This document shows positions 18,996 through 27,853 of a DNA stretch of 64,000 bases, in pieces (position 1 is the first letter of the stretch; each line of letters starts with the position of its first letter). The stretch is from contig NZ_JBFDAH010000001.1 in assembly GCF_040719265.1 (NCBI RefSeq), forward strand, positions 412,220-476,219, read 5' to 3'. This DNA comes from Aliikangiella maris. Lineage in GTDB: Bacteria > Pseudomonadota > Gammaproteobacteria > Enterobacterales > Kangiellaceae. Made by a program: the position numbers and the translations under genes. The notes below the pieces were generated by a model, which did not search any database, had not been told where the DNA came from, and saw only the letters and a program-made list of their open reading frames with translations.

Positions 18996-19688
18996 TCAGC
19001 CAGCGAAAGCTAACTCTTGTGGTTGCTCCAGTTCAACTGATACGGCGTCTGGTAACATCAGGCCTCTAAGCGTGTTTTCAATGGCCTCATCAATCAACTC
19101 ATCGGATTTTTCCCAAGGAACGGTTGGTAAGTTGTAGTAAGCACCATAAATGCCATAAACAGCCATACCGATAATTTGAGAAGTGATCATGACATTGCTT
19201 TCACGGAATATACCTTCGTCAATACAAGCTTGAACAGATTTGTGCATCAATTCAATATAACTGCGGGTGCCAAGTGCTGAGTAAAAATCAAAGTTTTCTG
19301 ACGTATCTGCTTTGTAATCCTGGGTGGCTATGCCCAATTGAAAGCTTTTTGGATTTTCTAACCAATATCTGACGTTTCGGCTCATCAGATAACGGATAAC
19401 ATCTAAAGGACTCTGGCTCATAATGTGCTCAGGAGGTTTACAAAATGCCCACATCTCTTCTGAGATATCTTGCCAGAAATGACGCAAAATGGACTTTTTG
19501 TTTTCGAAATAGTAGTAAATTTTTGTTGGGGCAAAACCTGCTTGCGCAGCTATTTTGCGCATACTGGTACTTTCATAACCTTCGTTAACAAAAAGCTCGC
19601 GGGCAATATCAATAATATCATTGCGAATTTCTTGTTTCTGAGCATCTGAAAGCGATGGTCTACCCGGTTTTCGTTTTATATTAGACAC
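18996..19688 (-). CDS. TetR/AcrR family transcriptional regulator
   Basis: One-component repressor type. The N-terminal HTH occupies about residues 15-70 (DIARELFVNEGYESTSMRKIAAQAGFA split over the helices, then IYYYFENKKSIL), preceded by the basic arm KRKPGRPSLSDAQ. The remaining 150 residues form the ligand-binding half, with no recognisable ligand class. It is separated from pepE and from the Bax-like gene, so the target genes are not evident. Confidence 0.9.
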   Translation of the reverse strand: MSNIKRKPGRPSLSDAQKQEIRNDIIDIARELFVNEGYESTSMRKIAAQAGFAPTKIYYYFENKKSILRHFWQDISEEMWAFCKPPEHIMSQSPLDVIRYLMSRNVRYWLENPKSFQLGIATQDYKADTSENFDFYSALGTRSYIELMHKSVQACIDEGIFRESNVMITSQIIGMAVYGIYGAYYNLPTVPWEKSDELIDEAIENTLRGLMLPDAVSVELEQPQELAFAG

Positions 19689-20264
19689 GACTGAAATTTC
19701 TCCTTTTTCTTATTATTTGATTATTGAGTTTTATTTATTAATTACTACTGGTTATTAATAGATATCGTTATTAAAATCTTTGATGGCAAATGATTATAGA
19801 GCAACCAAGTATTTATTCTAGATGTAAATTTGACACAAAAATAATAGGCTAAAATTACCTCATATTTTAAGTCTTTGATTCTAAAGGGCTAAAAAATACT
19901 AAATTTATTGTCTCGTTATTTTATCTATGGCAATATTCAGCATTAATTTTATATTTTATGAATTGTGTCACTAAAATTAGCCAGCTTTAAGCTGCTATTT
20001 TTTGAATTTTTCACGAATTTATTTCATTTTTAGCGGTATTTTTGTTGTTTTAACGATGAAATATAAGGTGAATTGGTCTGATGACTGGTTTTTATTTGGC
20101 TATTATTCTTGTTCAAAAATCCTTTTTTTCCCTAAAAATGAGTAAATTGTTGCTTGAATTGTTAACACTTAAAGAGGATTCGTTGGAGAATATAAGGTTT
20201 CAATTAAGGTTTAATTTGAACAAATAAATCAGGGTTATTATAACGGTTTCAAATACGAGAGTGA
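19689..20264. other. 576-bp AT-rich divergent region, no gene seen
   Basis: Lies between the TetR regulator and the Bax-like gene. It contains a short dyad CAGC-tttaa-GCTG at about 19982-19994 followed by TATTTTTT, too weak to call a terminator with confidence. No open frame with a ribosome site was seen. Confidence 0.5.
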
Positions 20265-20267
20265 TTG

Positions 20268-21041
20268 ATGATTCCATTAGAAATAAAAGATAAAACACTT
20301 ATCATTGGATTGATTATGACGTTTTGTTTAGTTGCTATTCTGGTACATCACCACCGGCAACAACCAACAGTTGAACCAGATAAAACGGTCGAACTGTTAC
20401 CTGACTTTTCAAAAATCCAGCCAATTGCTGAACGCAAAAAAGCGTTTTTTAATTTTCTTCGTCCATTTATTAAGCAAGAAAATATGCAAATCCGCTATGA
20501 TCGCGCACTACTTGATAAGTTAAAATCAGATTTACACACCGCTAAGCACCATCAGTCTACAACCATAAAAAAAATAGAACGTCTAGCTAAAAGCTATCAT
20601 CTAGAATTAGAAATGCCGGTGCAAACTACTATTGATGAATTAGAAAAGCGTATTGATATTATTCCTGAAGCATTGGTTTTGGTTCAGGCGGCAAATGAAT
20701 CTGCCTGGGGACGCTCTAGATTTGCCAAACAGGCATACAACTTGTTTGGGCAATGGTGTTATACCCAAGGGTGTGGAATCATTCCAAATAGTCGGCATGA
20801 AGCTGCCAAGCATGAGGTAAGAAAATTTGAATCGCCACAAGCTTCAGTAAAAAGCTATATGAAAAATCTAAACACTCATCATGCCTATACGGAGTTGCGA
20901 GAATTGAGACTGGCACTGCGTGAACAAGATCGAAATATTACCGCAAAAGTACTAGCGCCAACATTGATTAACTATTCACAACGGCGTGAAGCTTATGTGA
21001 ATGAATTAATTCAGATGATAGAGCAAAATAATCTTGAGTAA
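20268..21041 (+). CDS. Bax-like membrane-anchored glucosaminidase
   Basis: Peptidoglycan N-acetylglucosaminidase of the Bax/FlgJ-type glucosaminidase family. One N-terminal membrane segment (about residues 10-27) anchors it with the catalytic domain outside. The domain signature VLVQAANESAWGRSRFA carries the likely catalytic Glu (about residue 144), followed by AYNLFGQWCY. The first frame codon is TTG at 20265, directly before the ATG at 20268; GAGAG about 6 bases before the ATG makes ATG the likely start. Single gene, role in wall turnover inferred. Confidence 0.88.
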   Translation: MIPLEIKDKTLIIGLIMTFCLVAILVHHHRQQPTVEPDKTVELLPDFSKIQPIAERKKAFFNFLRPFIKQENMQIRYDRALLDKLKSDLHTAKHHQSTTIKKIERLAKSYHLELEMPVQTTIDELEKRIDIIPEALVLVQAANESAWGRSRFAKQAYNLFGQWCYTQGCGIIPNSRHEAAKHEVRKFESPQASVKSYMKNLNTHHAYTELRELRLALREQDRNITAKVLAPTLINYSQRREAYVNELIQMIEQNNLE

Positions 21042-21181
21042 GCATGTAGTGATTTAAGCATTAAGATAATTGGTATCACAACAATATCTGACTAACAAGC
21101 ATACTATTTTAGTCATTTCATTTTTTGCAATCATGAAATTTATAATTTAAAACATCGATGTTAAAACTGGGATATTAATTT

Positions 21182-21195
21182 CTGATCTAGATCAT
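21182..21195. promoter_or_regulatory. FNR box upstream of hemN
   Basis: CTGAT-CTAG-ATCAT matches the FNR consensus TTGAT-N4-ATCAA at 8 of 10 informative positions and is fully symmetric in its core. It lies about 100 bp before the hemN start. hemN is an established Fnr target in other gammaproteobacteria, and fnr is the next gene. Confidence 0.7.
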
Positions 21196-21294
21196 TCTCT
21201 TTTCAATTTAGCCTGTTAAGCTACCTGCTGTTACCAGTCGAAACCTGATTAACGATATGTCTATCAGTTACAACCGAGAAGGGGAGAGAAGTCA

Positions 21295-22677
21295 TTGCAA
21301 TCACTAAAGCTTGAGTGGGATGAAAACCTGCTGAACAAGTATGATGTTTCTGGCCCTAGATACACTTCGTACCCAACTGCACTGGAGTTTTCCGATGAAT
21401 ATATGCAGAGCGATTATATTACTTGTCTTGAAAATATTGCGCAGGATAAATCTTTGTCACTGTATATTCATATCCCTTTTTGCCAAAATATTTGCTATTA
21501 CTGCGCTTGTAATAAAGTCATTACTAAAGATAAAAGTAAAACCATTCAATATGTTGAAAATCTGGTCCGCGAAATTCAGTTGGTGTCCTCGCACCTAAAA
21601 GCAAAAACATTAAAACAAATTCATTGGGGAGGTGGGACGCCAACTTACTTATCAATGAAACAGATAGCATTAATTATGGATACTATTAGGACTTGTTTTG
21701 ATGTACCTGATGATGTATCGACCGAAGTCTCTATCGAAGTGGATCCAAGGGCTTTGGCAATTACCGATATTAAAGTATTGGCTCAAATGGGGTTTAATCG
21801 CATGAGTATGGGCGTTCAGGATTTTGACCCTAAAGTTCAGCAGTCGATCAACCGCATCCAGTCTTTTGAAATAACTCGTGATTTAATTAATGAAGCAAGA
21901 AAGCATGGCTTTCGTTCGATTAATCTCGATTTGATTTATGGATTACCTTTACAAACTCGAGAAACATTTGCCGCGACTTTAGACAAAGTTATTCAAATAT
22001 CTCCTGATAGAATATCTGTTTTTAATTATGCACACTTGCCTCATCGTTTTAAACCACAGCGTCGAATCAAAAGTGCTGAGCTACCAACTCCAGTGGAGAA
22101 ATTGGCCATTTTTGCCTATATCATTGATAAACTTCAACAAAGCGGTTATTGCTATATAGGTATGGATCACTTCGCCAAGCCTGATGATGAATTGGCTATC
22201 GCGCAAAATAATCAGCAATTACATCGTAATTTTCAAGGCTATACAACACACGAGGAATATGAATTAATCGGCGTAGGGGTTTCTGCGATTGGTTCGTTGA
22301 ATGGGCAATACCATCAAAATGTCAGAGAAGTTGATAGTTATTATCATTTACTTGAGCAGGGTCAGCTACCCACTTGGCGTGGAGCGAGTATGACTTTTGA
22401 TGACACGATTAGGAAAAATGTCATATTTGATTTAATTTGTCACTTTTATCTAGATATAAATCAGATTGAAACTCGCTATCATATTAATTTTAAAACCTAT
22501 TTTTCTCGCGAACTAAAGATGCTTCAACCGCTAATTGAAGATAAACTTATTACTTATTCAGGCGATTCAATTCAAGTCTTTGCTAAAGGCCGATTACTGA
22601 TTCGTAATATTTGCATGACATTTGACGCCTATTTAAATGAGTTACAGGAAATCAGGTGTTTTTCAAAAGTTATCTAA
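21295..22677 (+). CDS. hemN: HemN, oxygen-independent coproporphyrinogen III dehydrogenase
   Basis: Radical-SAM enzyme that converts coproporphyrinogen III to protoporphyrinogen IX without oxygen. The [4Fe-4S] motif is CQNICYYCAC with cysteines 63, 67, 70 and 72, as in true HemN rather than HemW; GGGTPTYL and the YTSYPTALEF start follow the family. The 460-residue length is normal. The start is TTG, supported by GGGGAG 8 bases upstream. An FNR box lies in the promoter and fnr is directly downstream. Confidence 0.96.
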   Translation: MQSLKLEWDENLLNKYDVSGPRYTSYPTALEFSDEYMQSDYITCLENIAQDKSLSLYIHIPFCQNICYYCACNKVITKDKSKTIQYVENLVREIQLVSSHLKAKTLKQIHWGGGTPTYLSMKQIALIMDTIRTCFDVPDDVSTEVSIEVDPRALAITDIKVLAQMGFNRMSMGVQDFDPKVQQSINRIQSFEITRDLINEARKHGFRSINLDLIYGLPLQTRETFAATLDKVIQISPDRISVFNYAHLPHRFKPQRRIKSAELPTPVEKLAIFAYIIDKLQQSGYCYIGMDHFAKPDDELAIAQNNQQLHRNFQGYTTHEEYELIGVGVSAIGSLNGQYHQNVREVDSYYHLLEQGQLPTWRGASMTFDDTIRKNVIFDLICHFYLDINQIETRYHINFKTYFSRELKMLQPLIEDKLITYSGDSIQVFAKGRLLIRNICMTFDAYLNELQEIRCFSKVI

Positions 22678-22850
22678 ATGACTGATTCAGCTTTATTTAA
22701 GCGCAAATAGATTGAGTAAATGATTAAAATGATAATTTTGTTGGCTTTTCTATTTTGTGAATATCGTTAATTTTTGTGAAAATTGGCTCCCTTGAATATA
22801 TAAATTGAGTATAATGCACCTGTATATTCAAAACAAAGGGTGGGTCAAAG

Positions 22851-23579
22851 TTGTCTTCGAATAATTTTTTGCATAGTGAAATAAAGTGTCAGACCTGTAG
22901 TATTAGACGATTGTGTCTACCCGTGATGTTAGCTGATTCTGATATCGAACATCTCGAAAATATTGTTCAACGCAAAAAGGTACTGAAAAAAGGCGACTTT
23001 TTGTTCCATGCCGGTGATACATTTGATGCAATACACGCTATTCGCTCTGGCAGTCTCAAAACCTACACCATCAGTTCTGATGGTACGGAACAAATTACCG
23101 GATTTCATTTACCCGGTGAAATAGTTGGTTTAAATGCAATTAGCAGTACACAGTATCCTAGTTTTGCCAAAGCCTTGGAAACTTCACTGGTTTGTTCCAT
23201 CCCCTTTGATAAACTTGAAGCACTCTCACGGGAATTGCCCGGCTTACAAAAGCAGCTTTTTAAGATTATGAGCGGCGAGATTCGCGAAGAGCAAGATTTA
23301 ATGATGTTGCTCAGTAAAAAGAATGCTGACGAGCGGTTTGCGGCTTTTATTATAAACTTTTCTGGTCGTTTTAAACGCCGAGGCTTATCCAATAAGGAAT
23401 TCCAGTTGACCATGACTCGTGGCGATATTGGTAATTATTTGGGCTTAGCCGTAGAAACAGTAAGTCGCTTGGTAACCCGTTTGCAAAAGCAAGGGCTCAT
23501 ATCGATTCAAGATCGTTATATTCAAATTAAAGATATGGAAGGCTTAAGTTCCTTAGCTGGTACATCTTGTCATGTATAA
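22851..23579 (+). CDS. fnr: Fnr, oxygen-sensing Crp/Fnr family regulator
   Basis: Global activator and repressor for low oxygen. Cysteines 13, 16 and 22 (CQTCSIRRLC) and Cys115 (TSLVCSIPF) correspond to the four [4Fe-4S] ligands of E. coli Fnr, so the protein should be oxygen-responsive. Then come a cyclic-nucleotide-type fold (about 30-150) and a C-terminal HTH with VETVSRLVTRLQKQGLI. The start is TTG, with AAGGGTGGG about 6-10 bases upstream; a TATAAT hexamer lies at 22810. The 242-residue length is normal. Confidence 0.95.
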   Translation: MSSNNFLHSEIKCQTCSIRRLCLPVMLADSDIEHLENIVQRKKVLKKGDFLFHAGDTFDAIHAIRSGSLKTYTISSDGTEQITGFHLPGEIVGLNAISSTQYPSFAKALETSLVCSIPFDKLEALSRELPGLQKQLFKIMSGEIREEQDLMMLLSKKNADERFAAFIINFSGRFKRRGLSNKEFQLTMTRGDIGNYLGLAVETVSRLVTRLQKQGLISIQDRYIQIKDMEGLSSLAGTSCHV

Positions 23580-23712
23580 TAGATTTTAAGTGTTTGAGAT
23601 AATTTATTTTATTGAGTACTCAAGGTTAAATTATTTATATTTGAATAGCTCATTTATTAAGAGGAACTGTGAGTTATATTGGTAGGCAATTCTATGAGGA
23701 TGAATTTGGCAA

Positions 23713-24288
23713 ATGATTGACAAGTCATTTATTTCAGGACTCATATTATCTGGTGGTGCGGGTCGCAGACTAGAAGGAAAAGATAAAGGACTACAACAAT
23801 TCCAACAAAAACCTTTGATCGAGCATCAAATAGATTGGCTGGCAGACCAGGTAGGAGAATTAATTATTTCTGCTAACCGTCATTTAGTAACTTATCAACA
23901 ATATGGATATCTGGTTGTTACCGATCAACGAGAAGGTTATGCTGGACCGCTTGCAGGCATAGAGCAAGGGCTGCAAATTATGAAGAATGACTGGTTATTT
24001 GTTTTACCTGTCGATGTACCACTCCTACCTAAAATATTAATTCATCAACTTGTGCAACAAATTCAGTTTTCTGATTCTGCTTATTATTTAGTGACTGATG
24101 TAAGAGAGCATTACTTATGTATGTTGCTAAATCGATCTTGTCATAACACTGTCAGTCAATTACTCAATCAAAAGACTTATCGTGTAAGAGATTTCCTCAA
24201 GCAAATAAAGGCAACGCCAGTTAATTTGAATATTGAAGAGTCCGCATTTCGAAATTTAAATTATCTGGCAGATTATCAATCGGTCTAG
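23713..24288 (+). CDS. mobA: MobA, molybdenum cofactor guanylyltransferase
   Basis: Attaches GMP to Mo-molybdopterin, giving the bis-MGD cofactor used by enzymes of the DMSO reductase family. The nucleotide-binding LSGGAGRRLEGKDKGL lies near residues 12-27, and the metal-binding Asp is in LPVDVPLLP. The 191-residue length fits. Its stop codon abuts the stop codon of the convergent small unknown gene. It implies that the cell makes a bis-MGD enzyme, none of which is encoded here. Confidence 0.92.
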   Translation: MIDKSFISGLILSGGAGRRLEGKDKGLQQFQQKPLIEHQIDWLADQVGELIISANRHLVTYQQYGYLVVTDQREGYAGPLAGIEQGLQIMKNDWLFVLPVDVPLLPKILIHQLVQQIQFSDSAYYLVTDVREHYLCMLLNRSCHNTVSQLLNQKTYRVRDFLKQIKATPVNLNIEESAFRNLNYLADYQSV

Positions 24289-24603
24289 TTATTTTGATTT
24301 TAAGTCAATTTCAAGAAAAGCACTGATCGCAGTGCTACTTGTGATTTTAATCCCTTGTTTGCTTGGTCTGTCTTTAACTTCACTTTCAAGAACTTGTTTA
24401 TTAACACATAAAGTGAATTTTAATTGAGAGCCAAAATCAAAGAGTAACTCAGCATTGTTATTGGTAGTTTTAACCATATATTGAATTTGGTTTAGAGGAT
24501 TCAGAGTGATTGAATCTTTTATTTCTCCGGTGTTTAATAATTGTTGAGCCTCGGCTTGGCTCACTCTAAAGGTGATGCAATCGGATTGAATTTTTAAATA
24601 CAT
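24289..24603 (-). CDS. Small conserved-looking protein of unknown function in the Moco cluster
   Basis: A 104-residue soluble protein that I do not recognise with certainty. It starts MYLKIQSDCITFRVSQAEAQ and alternates beta-strand-like stretches, with FDFGSQLKFTLCVNKQVLESEV in the middle, split here only for description. There is no signal peptide or membrane segment. It follows moeA by about 107 bp on the same strand and is convergent and abutting with mobA. The position suggests a link to Moco or molybdoenzymes, which is inference only. Confidence 0.6.
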   Translation of the reverse strand: MYLKIQSDCITFRVSQAEAQQLLNTGEIKDSITLNPLNQIQYMVKTTNNNAELLFDFGSQLKFTLCVNKQVLESEVKDRPSKQGIKITSSTAISAFLEIDLKSK

Positions 24604-24709
24604 AAGTGCTATGAGTAAGTTGGTTAAACAAAAATAAGCTAAAGTAAATTCAAATAGCCGTAATCAATAAAACAACCATTTTTCTTTAGTCGATTAACGA
24701 TAAACACAA

Positions 24710-25987
24710 TTAAAACCAATAAGGTATGGTTGGATAAAACTCGACTTTCTCCCCAGTTGCTAAACTCTCAGTGGATTCTTTCAGATAAATCCAACCATTT
24801 GCATTGAGTAGTGGTTTAATTTTAAATGATTCTTGTCCAGGTAAAATGTTACAAGTTAACTGTGCATGCTGATTAATCTGTGCAAATGATTTTAGTATCG
24901 CTGCAAATCCAGGCCTTTTTGTAAACGCCTCATTGCATATTGCGGTAACTGGTTTTTCATCTGCTTGAGCTAGCAGGCGTTGGATTAGTCGAAATACAAA
25001 AAATCGTAAACCTAAATTTGCTGAAATAGGATTACCAGGTAATCCAAAGTAAAATGTGCCATTAGGAAATTTTGCAAATAAAATAGGTTTGCCTGGTTTG
25101 ATTTTTATTTTATGAAATATAATCTGACCGCCAAGCTGTTTGATGATTTTGGGTATGAAGTCAAAGTCACCCATTGATACCGCACCACTACTAATAATGA
25201 TGTTGGTATTTTTATTTAGTGCTGAAGTAAGGTCGTCTGCAAATTTTTTCGAATCATCGTGGTTGGTTCCTGCATTGTAAACATCAACAGGTAATGACTT
25301 AAGCCAGCTAACCATGTAAGGCGTATTAGAATTTCGAATTTGACCTGGTTTAAGTGTTTGTTCAGGGTGATCAACCAATTCTTTTCCTGTCGCAAAGAGT
25401 GCGATAGAAGGGCGTTGATAAACGCAGATATTACCAATGCCTTGCGCGGTAAGCGCCATAATTTTATTGGTATTAATAATTTCTCCCTTTTTTATCAGTG
25501 GCTGGTCTTTTTGAAAATCTTCACCTGCATAACGAATATTGGCGGCTACTTTAACCGGTGAAAAACACAGTACGCTATTATTTTCTAGCTGTGTATTTTC
25601 GATAGGAATAACACTATCAAAAGCTGATGGAACTGGTGCGCCAGTCATGATTTTCCAAGCTTTATTTTGACATTCATTGCTATCAATATTCAGGGGTAAA
25701 TCTTCGCCAGCAGCACCAGTACCAAGCAATGATAATTTTACTGGGCTTTGTTGGCTCGCAGAAACCAGGTCTCTTGCGTTGACAGCATACCCGTCCATTG
25801 CTGAGTTATTGAAAGGAGGTACGGATTCTTTGGTGTTGATATCTTGCGCAGCGACGCAGGTTAGTGCTTTATCAAGCGAAATAAATACTTGTTCTATTGG
25901 AGAGGCATGTTGATTGATTAAATCAAGTGCTTGTGAAAACTCAATCAAGTAGTTTTCTGTATAGGGATTATCTTTATTATCATTCAT
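24710..25987 (-). CDS. moeA: MoeA, molybdopterin molybdenumtransferase
   Basis: Inserts molybdate into adenylated molybdopterin. The 425-residue protein follows the MoeA plan: NSAMDGYAVNARDL near 50-65, IMTGAPVP, the central MoCF-binding domain with FATGKELV, IISSGAVSMGDFDFIPK and FGLPGNPISA, and a C-terminal beta domain. It starts 6 bp after moaA ends, so both form one unit reading from the putative Moco riboswitch. Confidence 0.95.
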   Translation of the reverse strand: MNDNKDNPYTENYLIEFSQALDLINQHASPIEQVFISLDKALTCVAAQDINTKESVPPFNNSAMDGYAVNARDLVSASQQSPVKLSLLGTGAAGEDLPLNIDSNECQNKAWKIMTGAPVPSAFDSVIPIENTQLENNSVLCFSPVKVAANIRYAGEDFQKDQPLIKKGEIINTNKIMALTAQGIGNICVYQRPSIALFATGKELVDHPEQTLKPGQIRNSNTPYMVSWLKSLPVDVYNAGTNHDDSKKFADDLTSALNKNTNIIISSGAVSMGDFDFIPKIIKQLGGQIIFHKIKIKPGKPILFAKFPNGTFYFGLPGNPISANLGLRFFVFRLIQRLLAQADEKPVTAICNEAFTKRPGFAAILKSFAQINQHAQLTCNILPGQESFKIKPLLNANGWIYLKESTESLATGEKVEFYPTIPYWF

Positions 25988-25993
25988 ATGGCT

Positions 25994-26977
25994 TTAACCT
26001 CCCACTGAAGCCAAATTAGGTATAAAACCAGTATTGCCGTCATGTAAAAAGTGTTGTTTGCGTTTATTGCCAAGTAAACGACACAGAGTCTCTTTTAAGG
26101 CTTCTTTTTGTGAATCAGCTTTCAACAAGTGACGAATACTAAATCCACCTTCGCCAAACAAGCATAAATGAAATTCGCCCATCGCTGAAATGCGTAAACG
26201 ATTACAGGTGTCACAGAAATCAGAATCATAAGGTGCTATCACGCCAAACGTACCTTGATAATCTTCGTGATAATATTCAATAGCGGGTCCTGCGCCAGGC
26301 TCTTTTTCTTTTCTTATCCAACCATTGTTGACTAAATGGTTTTTTAATAAATCAGCGGAGACATGATATTGCTTAAAATATTCAAGATTGTCGCCAGTTT
26401 GCATTAATTCAATAAATCGCATGCTAAGTCGATTATTTTTGAGCAAGTTTTCATATTCATGAAATTGATGAGAATTAATGTTTTTAAGTAAGACTGCGTT
26501 AAGTTTTATTTTTTTTAAAGCTAAAGTCTGGGCAAAATAAATTCCGTCAAGAATTTCTTGTAAACGATTATGCCCAGTCAAACTGTGAAATAACTTGGGA
26601 TCTAGGCTATCTACACTGACGTTAAGATTGGTAAGACCGGCGTCAACCCAAGCTTGAATACGTTGTTTAAGTTTATAGCCATTGGTAGTTGTGGCAATTT
26701 GTTGAATTCCGGGGATGTTTTTTACGGTACGAATGATTTCGACAAAATCTTTGCGAATGCTGGGTTCGCCACCTGTGAGACGGACTTTAAAAACACCTAA
26801 TTCAGCAAAAGCTGTCATCAGATTTTTGATTTCGCTCACTGTAAGAAAAGATTTCTTTTTATCGCCCTGATAACCATCAGGCAAACAATATGTACAAGAA
26901 AAATTGCATACGTCAGTGATTGACAGGCGTATATACGGAAATTGTCGACCCTGAGGGTCGATAAGTTGATTATTCAA
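25994..26977 (-). CDS. moaA: MoaA, GTP 3',8-cyclase
   Basis: Radical-SAM enzyme for the first step of molybdenum cofactor synthesis. The N-terminal cluster motif has cysteines 24, 28 and 31 (CNFSCTYC); the second cluster motif is CDTCNRLRISAMGEFHLC near 258-275; the required Gly-Gly C-terminus (ASVGG) is present. The start is TTG with AAAGGAG 6 bases upstream. That ribosome site is itself part of a probable Moco-sensing leader. First gene of moaA-moeA. Confidence 0.96.
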   Translation of the reverse strand: MNNQLIDPQGRQFPYIRLSITDVCNFSCTYCLPDGYQGDKKKSFLTVSEIKNLMTAFAELGVFKVRLTGGEPSIRKDFVEIIRTVKNIPGIQQIATTTNGYKLKQRIQAWVDAGLTNLNVSVDSLDPKLFHSLTGHNRLQEILDGIYFAQTLALKKIKLNAVLLKNINSHQFHEYENLLKNNRLSMRFIELMQTGDNLEYFKQYHVSADLLKNHLVNNGWIRKEKEPGAGPAIEYYHEDYQGTFGVIAPYDSDFCDTCNRLRISAMGEFHLCLFGEGGFSIRHLLKADSQKEALKETLCRLLGNKRKQHFLHDGNTGFIPNLASVGG

Positions 26978-26983
26978 ATCTTT

Positions 26984-27060
26984 CTCCTTTCCAAATGTGG
27001 GAGGTCAACCGATTTCTCTGTTAACCCTGGCAGTTATTGCTGCGGCCAAACTAACTTATT
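26984..27060 (-). ncRNA. Probable Moco riboswitch (moco RNA motif) in the moaA leader
   Basis: On the minus strand the leader ends CGGTTGACCTCCC, six bases, GGAAAGGAG, then the moaA TTG. This resembles the 3' part of the known moco RNA motif in enterobacterial moaA leaders. GGUUAAC (27026-27020) pairs with GUUGACC (27009-27003), and TGGC near 27048 can pair with GCCA near 27030. CTCC in the motif can pair with GGAG of the ribosome site, offering translation control. I identified it by eye; a covariance search would settle it. Confidence 0.65.
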
Positions 27061-27405
27061 TTATTTTGTTTCAATTCTTATCGTGCATCGATACACTGCC
27101 AAGAAATAAAAAATAAAACTTAGTTAAGTAAGGCTCGGAGTTGTAATGTAATATTGCTTATCTTACTGCTAAATGAGAATGAACGCTAGTTATTCATTGT
27201 TAGCAATATTAATATCCACAATAAAATTATTGTTTATATTAAGGGTAAGCAAACCAATAATGTCAAAATTTGTCATTTGATTGACTCGTAATTATATGGT
27301 TGATTGTGTAAATAAGAGTTTAAACTCATTGACAAAAAATGACTATGTACGCTATGAAATAGCGCCAACCGTTGGGTGAATGTAGATTGCTATTCAGGCC
27401 GGTCA

Positions 27406-27453
27406 CTTTTATTGTAAGTTACTTTTACAGTAAGTTCCTTTTATTGTCAGTTT
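27406..27453. repeat. Three tandem imperfect 16-bp repeats
   Basis: Units CTTTTATTGTAAGTTA (27406), CTTTTACAGTAAGTTC (27422) and CTTTTATTGTCAGTTT (27438) are head to tail without spacers. The second differs from the first at three positions and the third differs at two. A 16-bp period is about one and a half helical turns. They could be regulator half-sites or a plain duplication. Confidence 0.75.
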
Positions 27454-27839
27454 CCAGATAAAAATCCCCCTATCAAATATCTATATTTGCAATAAATGAT
27501 TAAGATGGCAATTTAATTTAGCTCGATAATAACTAACAACACTTTCTGATAATTTGTCACTAAAATAATTTAATTCTACTATGATGTTGTATACCACATA
27601 TTAGCGAAATATTTTTAAGTTAACATGACAAGCTTTAACGATAAACACATTCTATTTGAATTTCTGCATGATGATGGTTGCCACCAATAAACATTCTTAT
27701 TGAATCGCTTGAGCCAATTAACTGATTGAAATTGGCATAGCCACCTCGATTCAATTGGTACTTTGTTAACTCGTTCAAATATTGGTTGGAAAATTTTGAT
27801 TTGTAGTTATCAATTTTTGAAAATTAAGTAAAATTATAT

Positions 27840-27853
27840 TTGATATTGATCAA
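27840..27853. promoter_or_regulatory. Perfect FNR box upstream of the porin
   Basis: TTGAT-ATTG-ATCAA agrees with the FNR consensus at all ten informative positions. A -10-like TATACA lies at 27873-27878, placing the box near -41 of a transcript start at about 27885-27888, the class II activator geometry. The porin start codon is 112 bp downstream. Confidence 0.82.
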
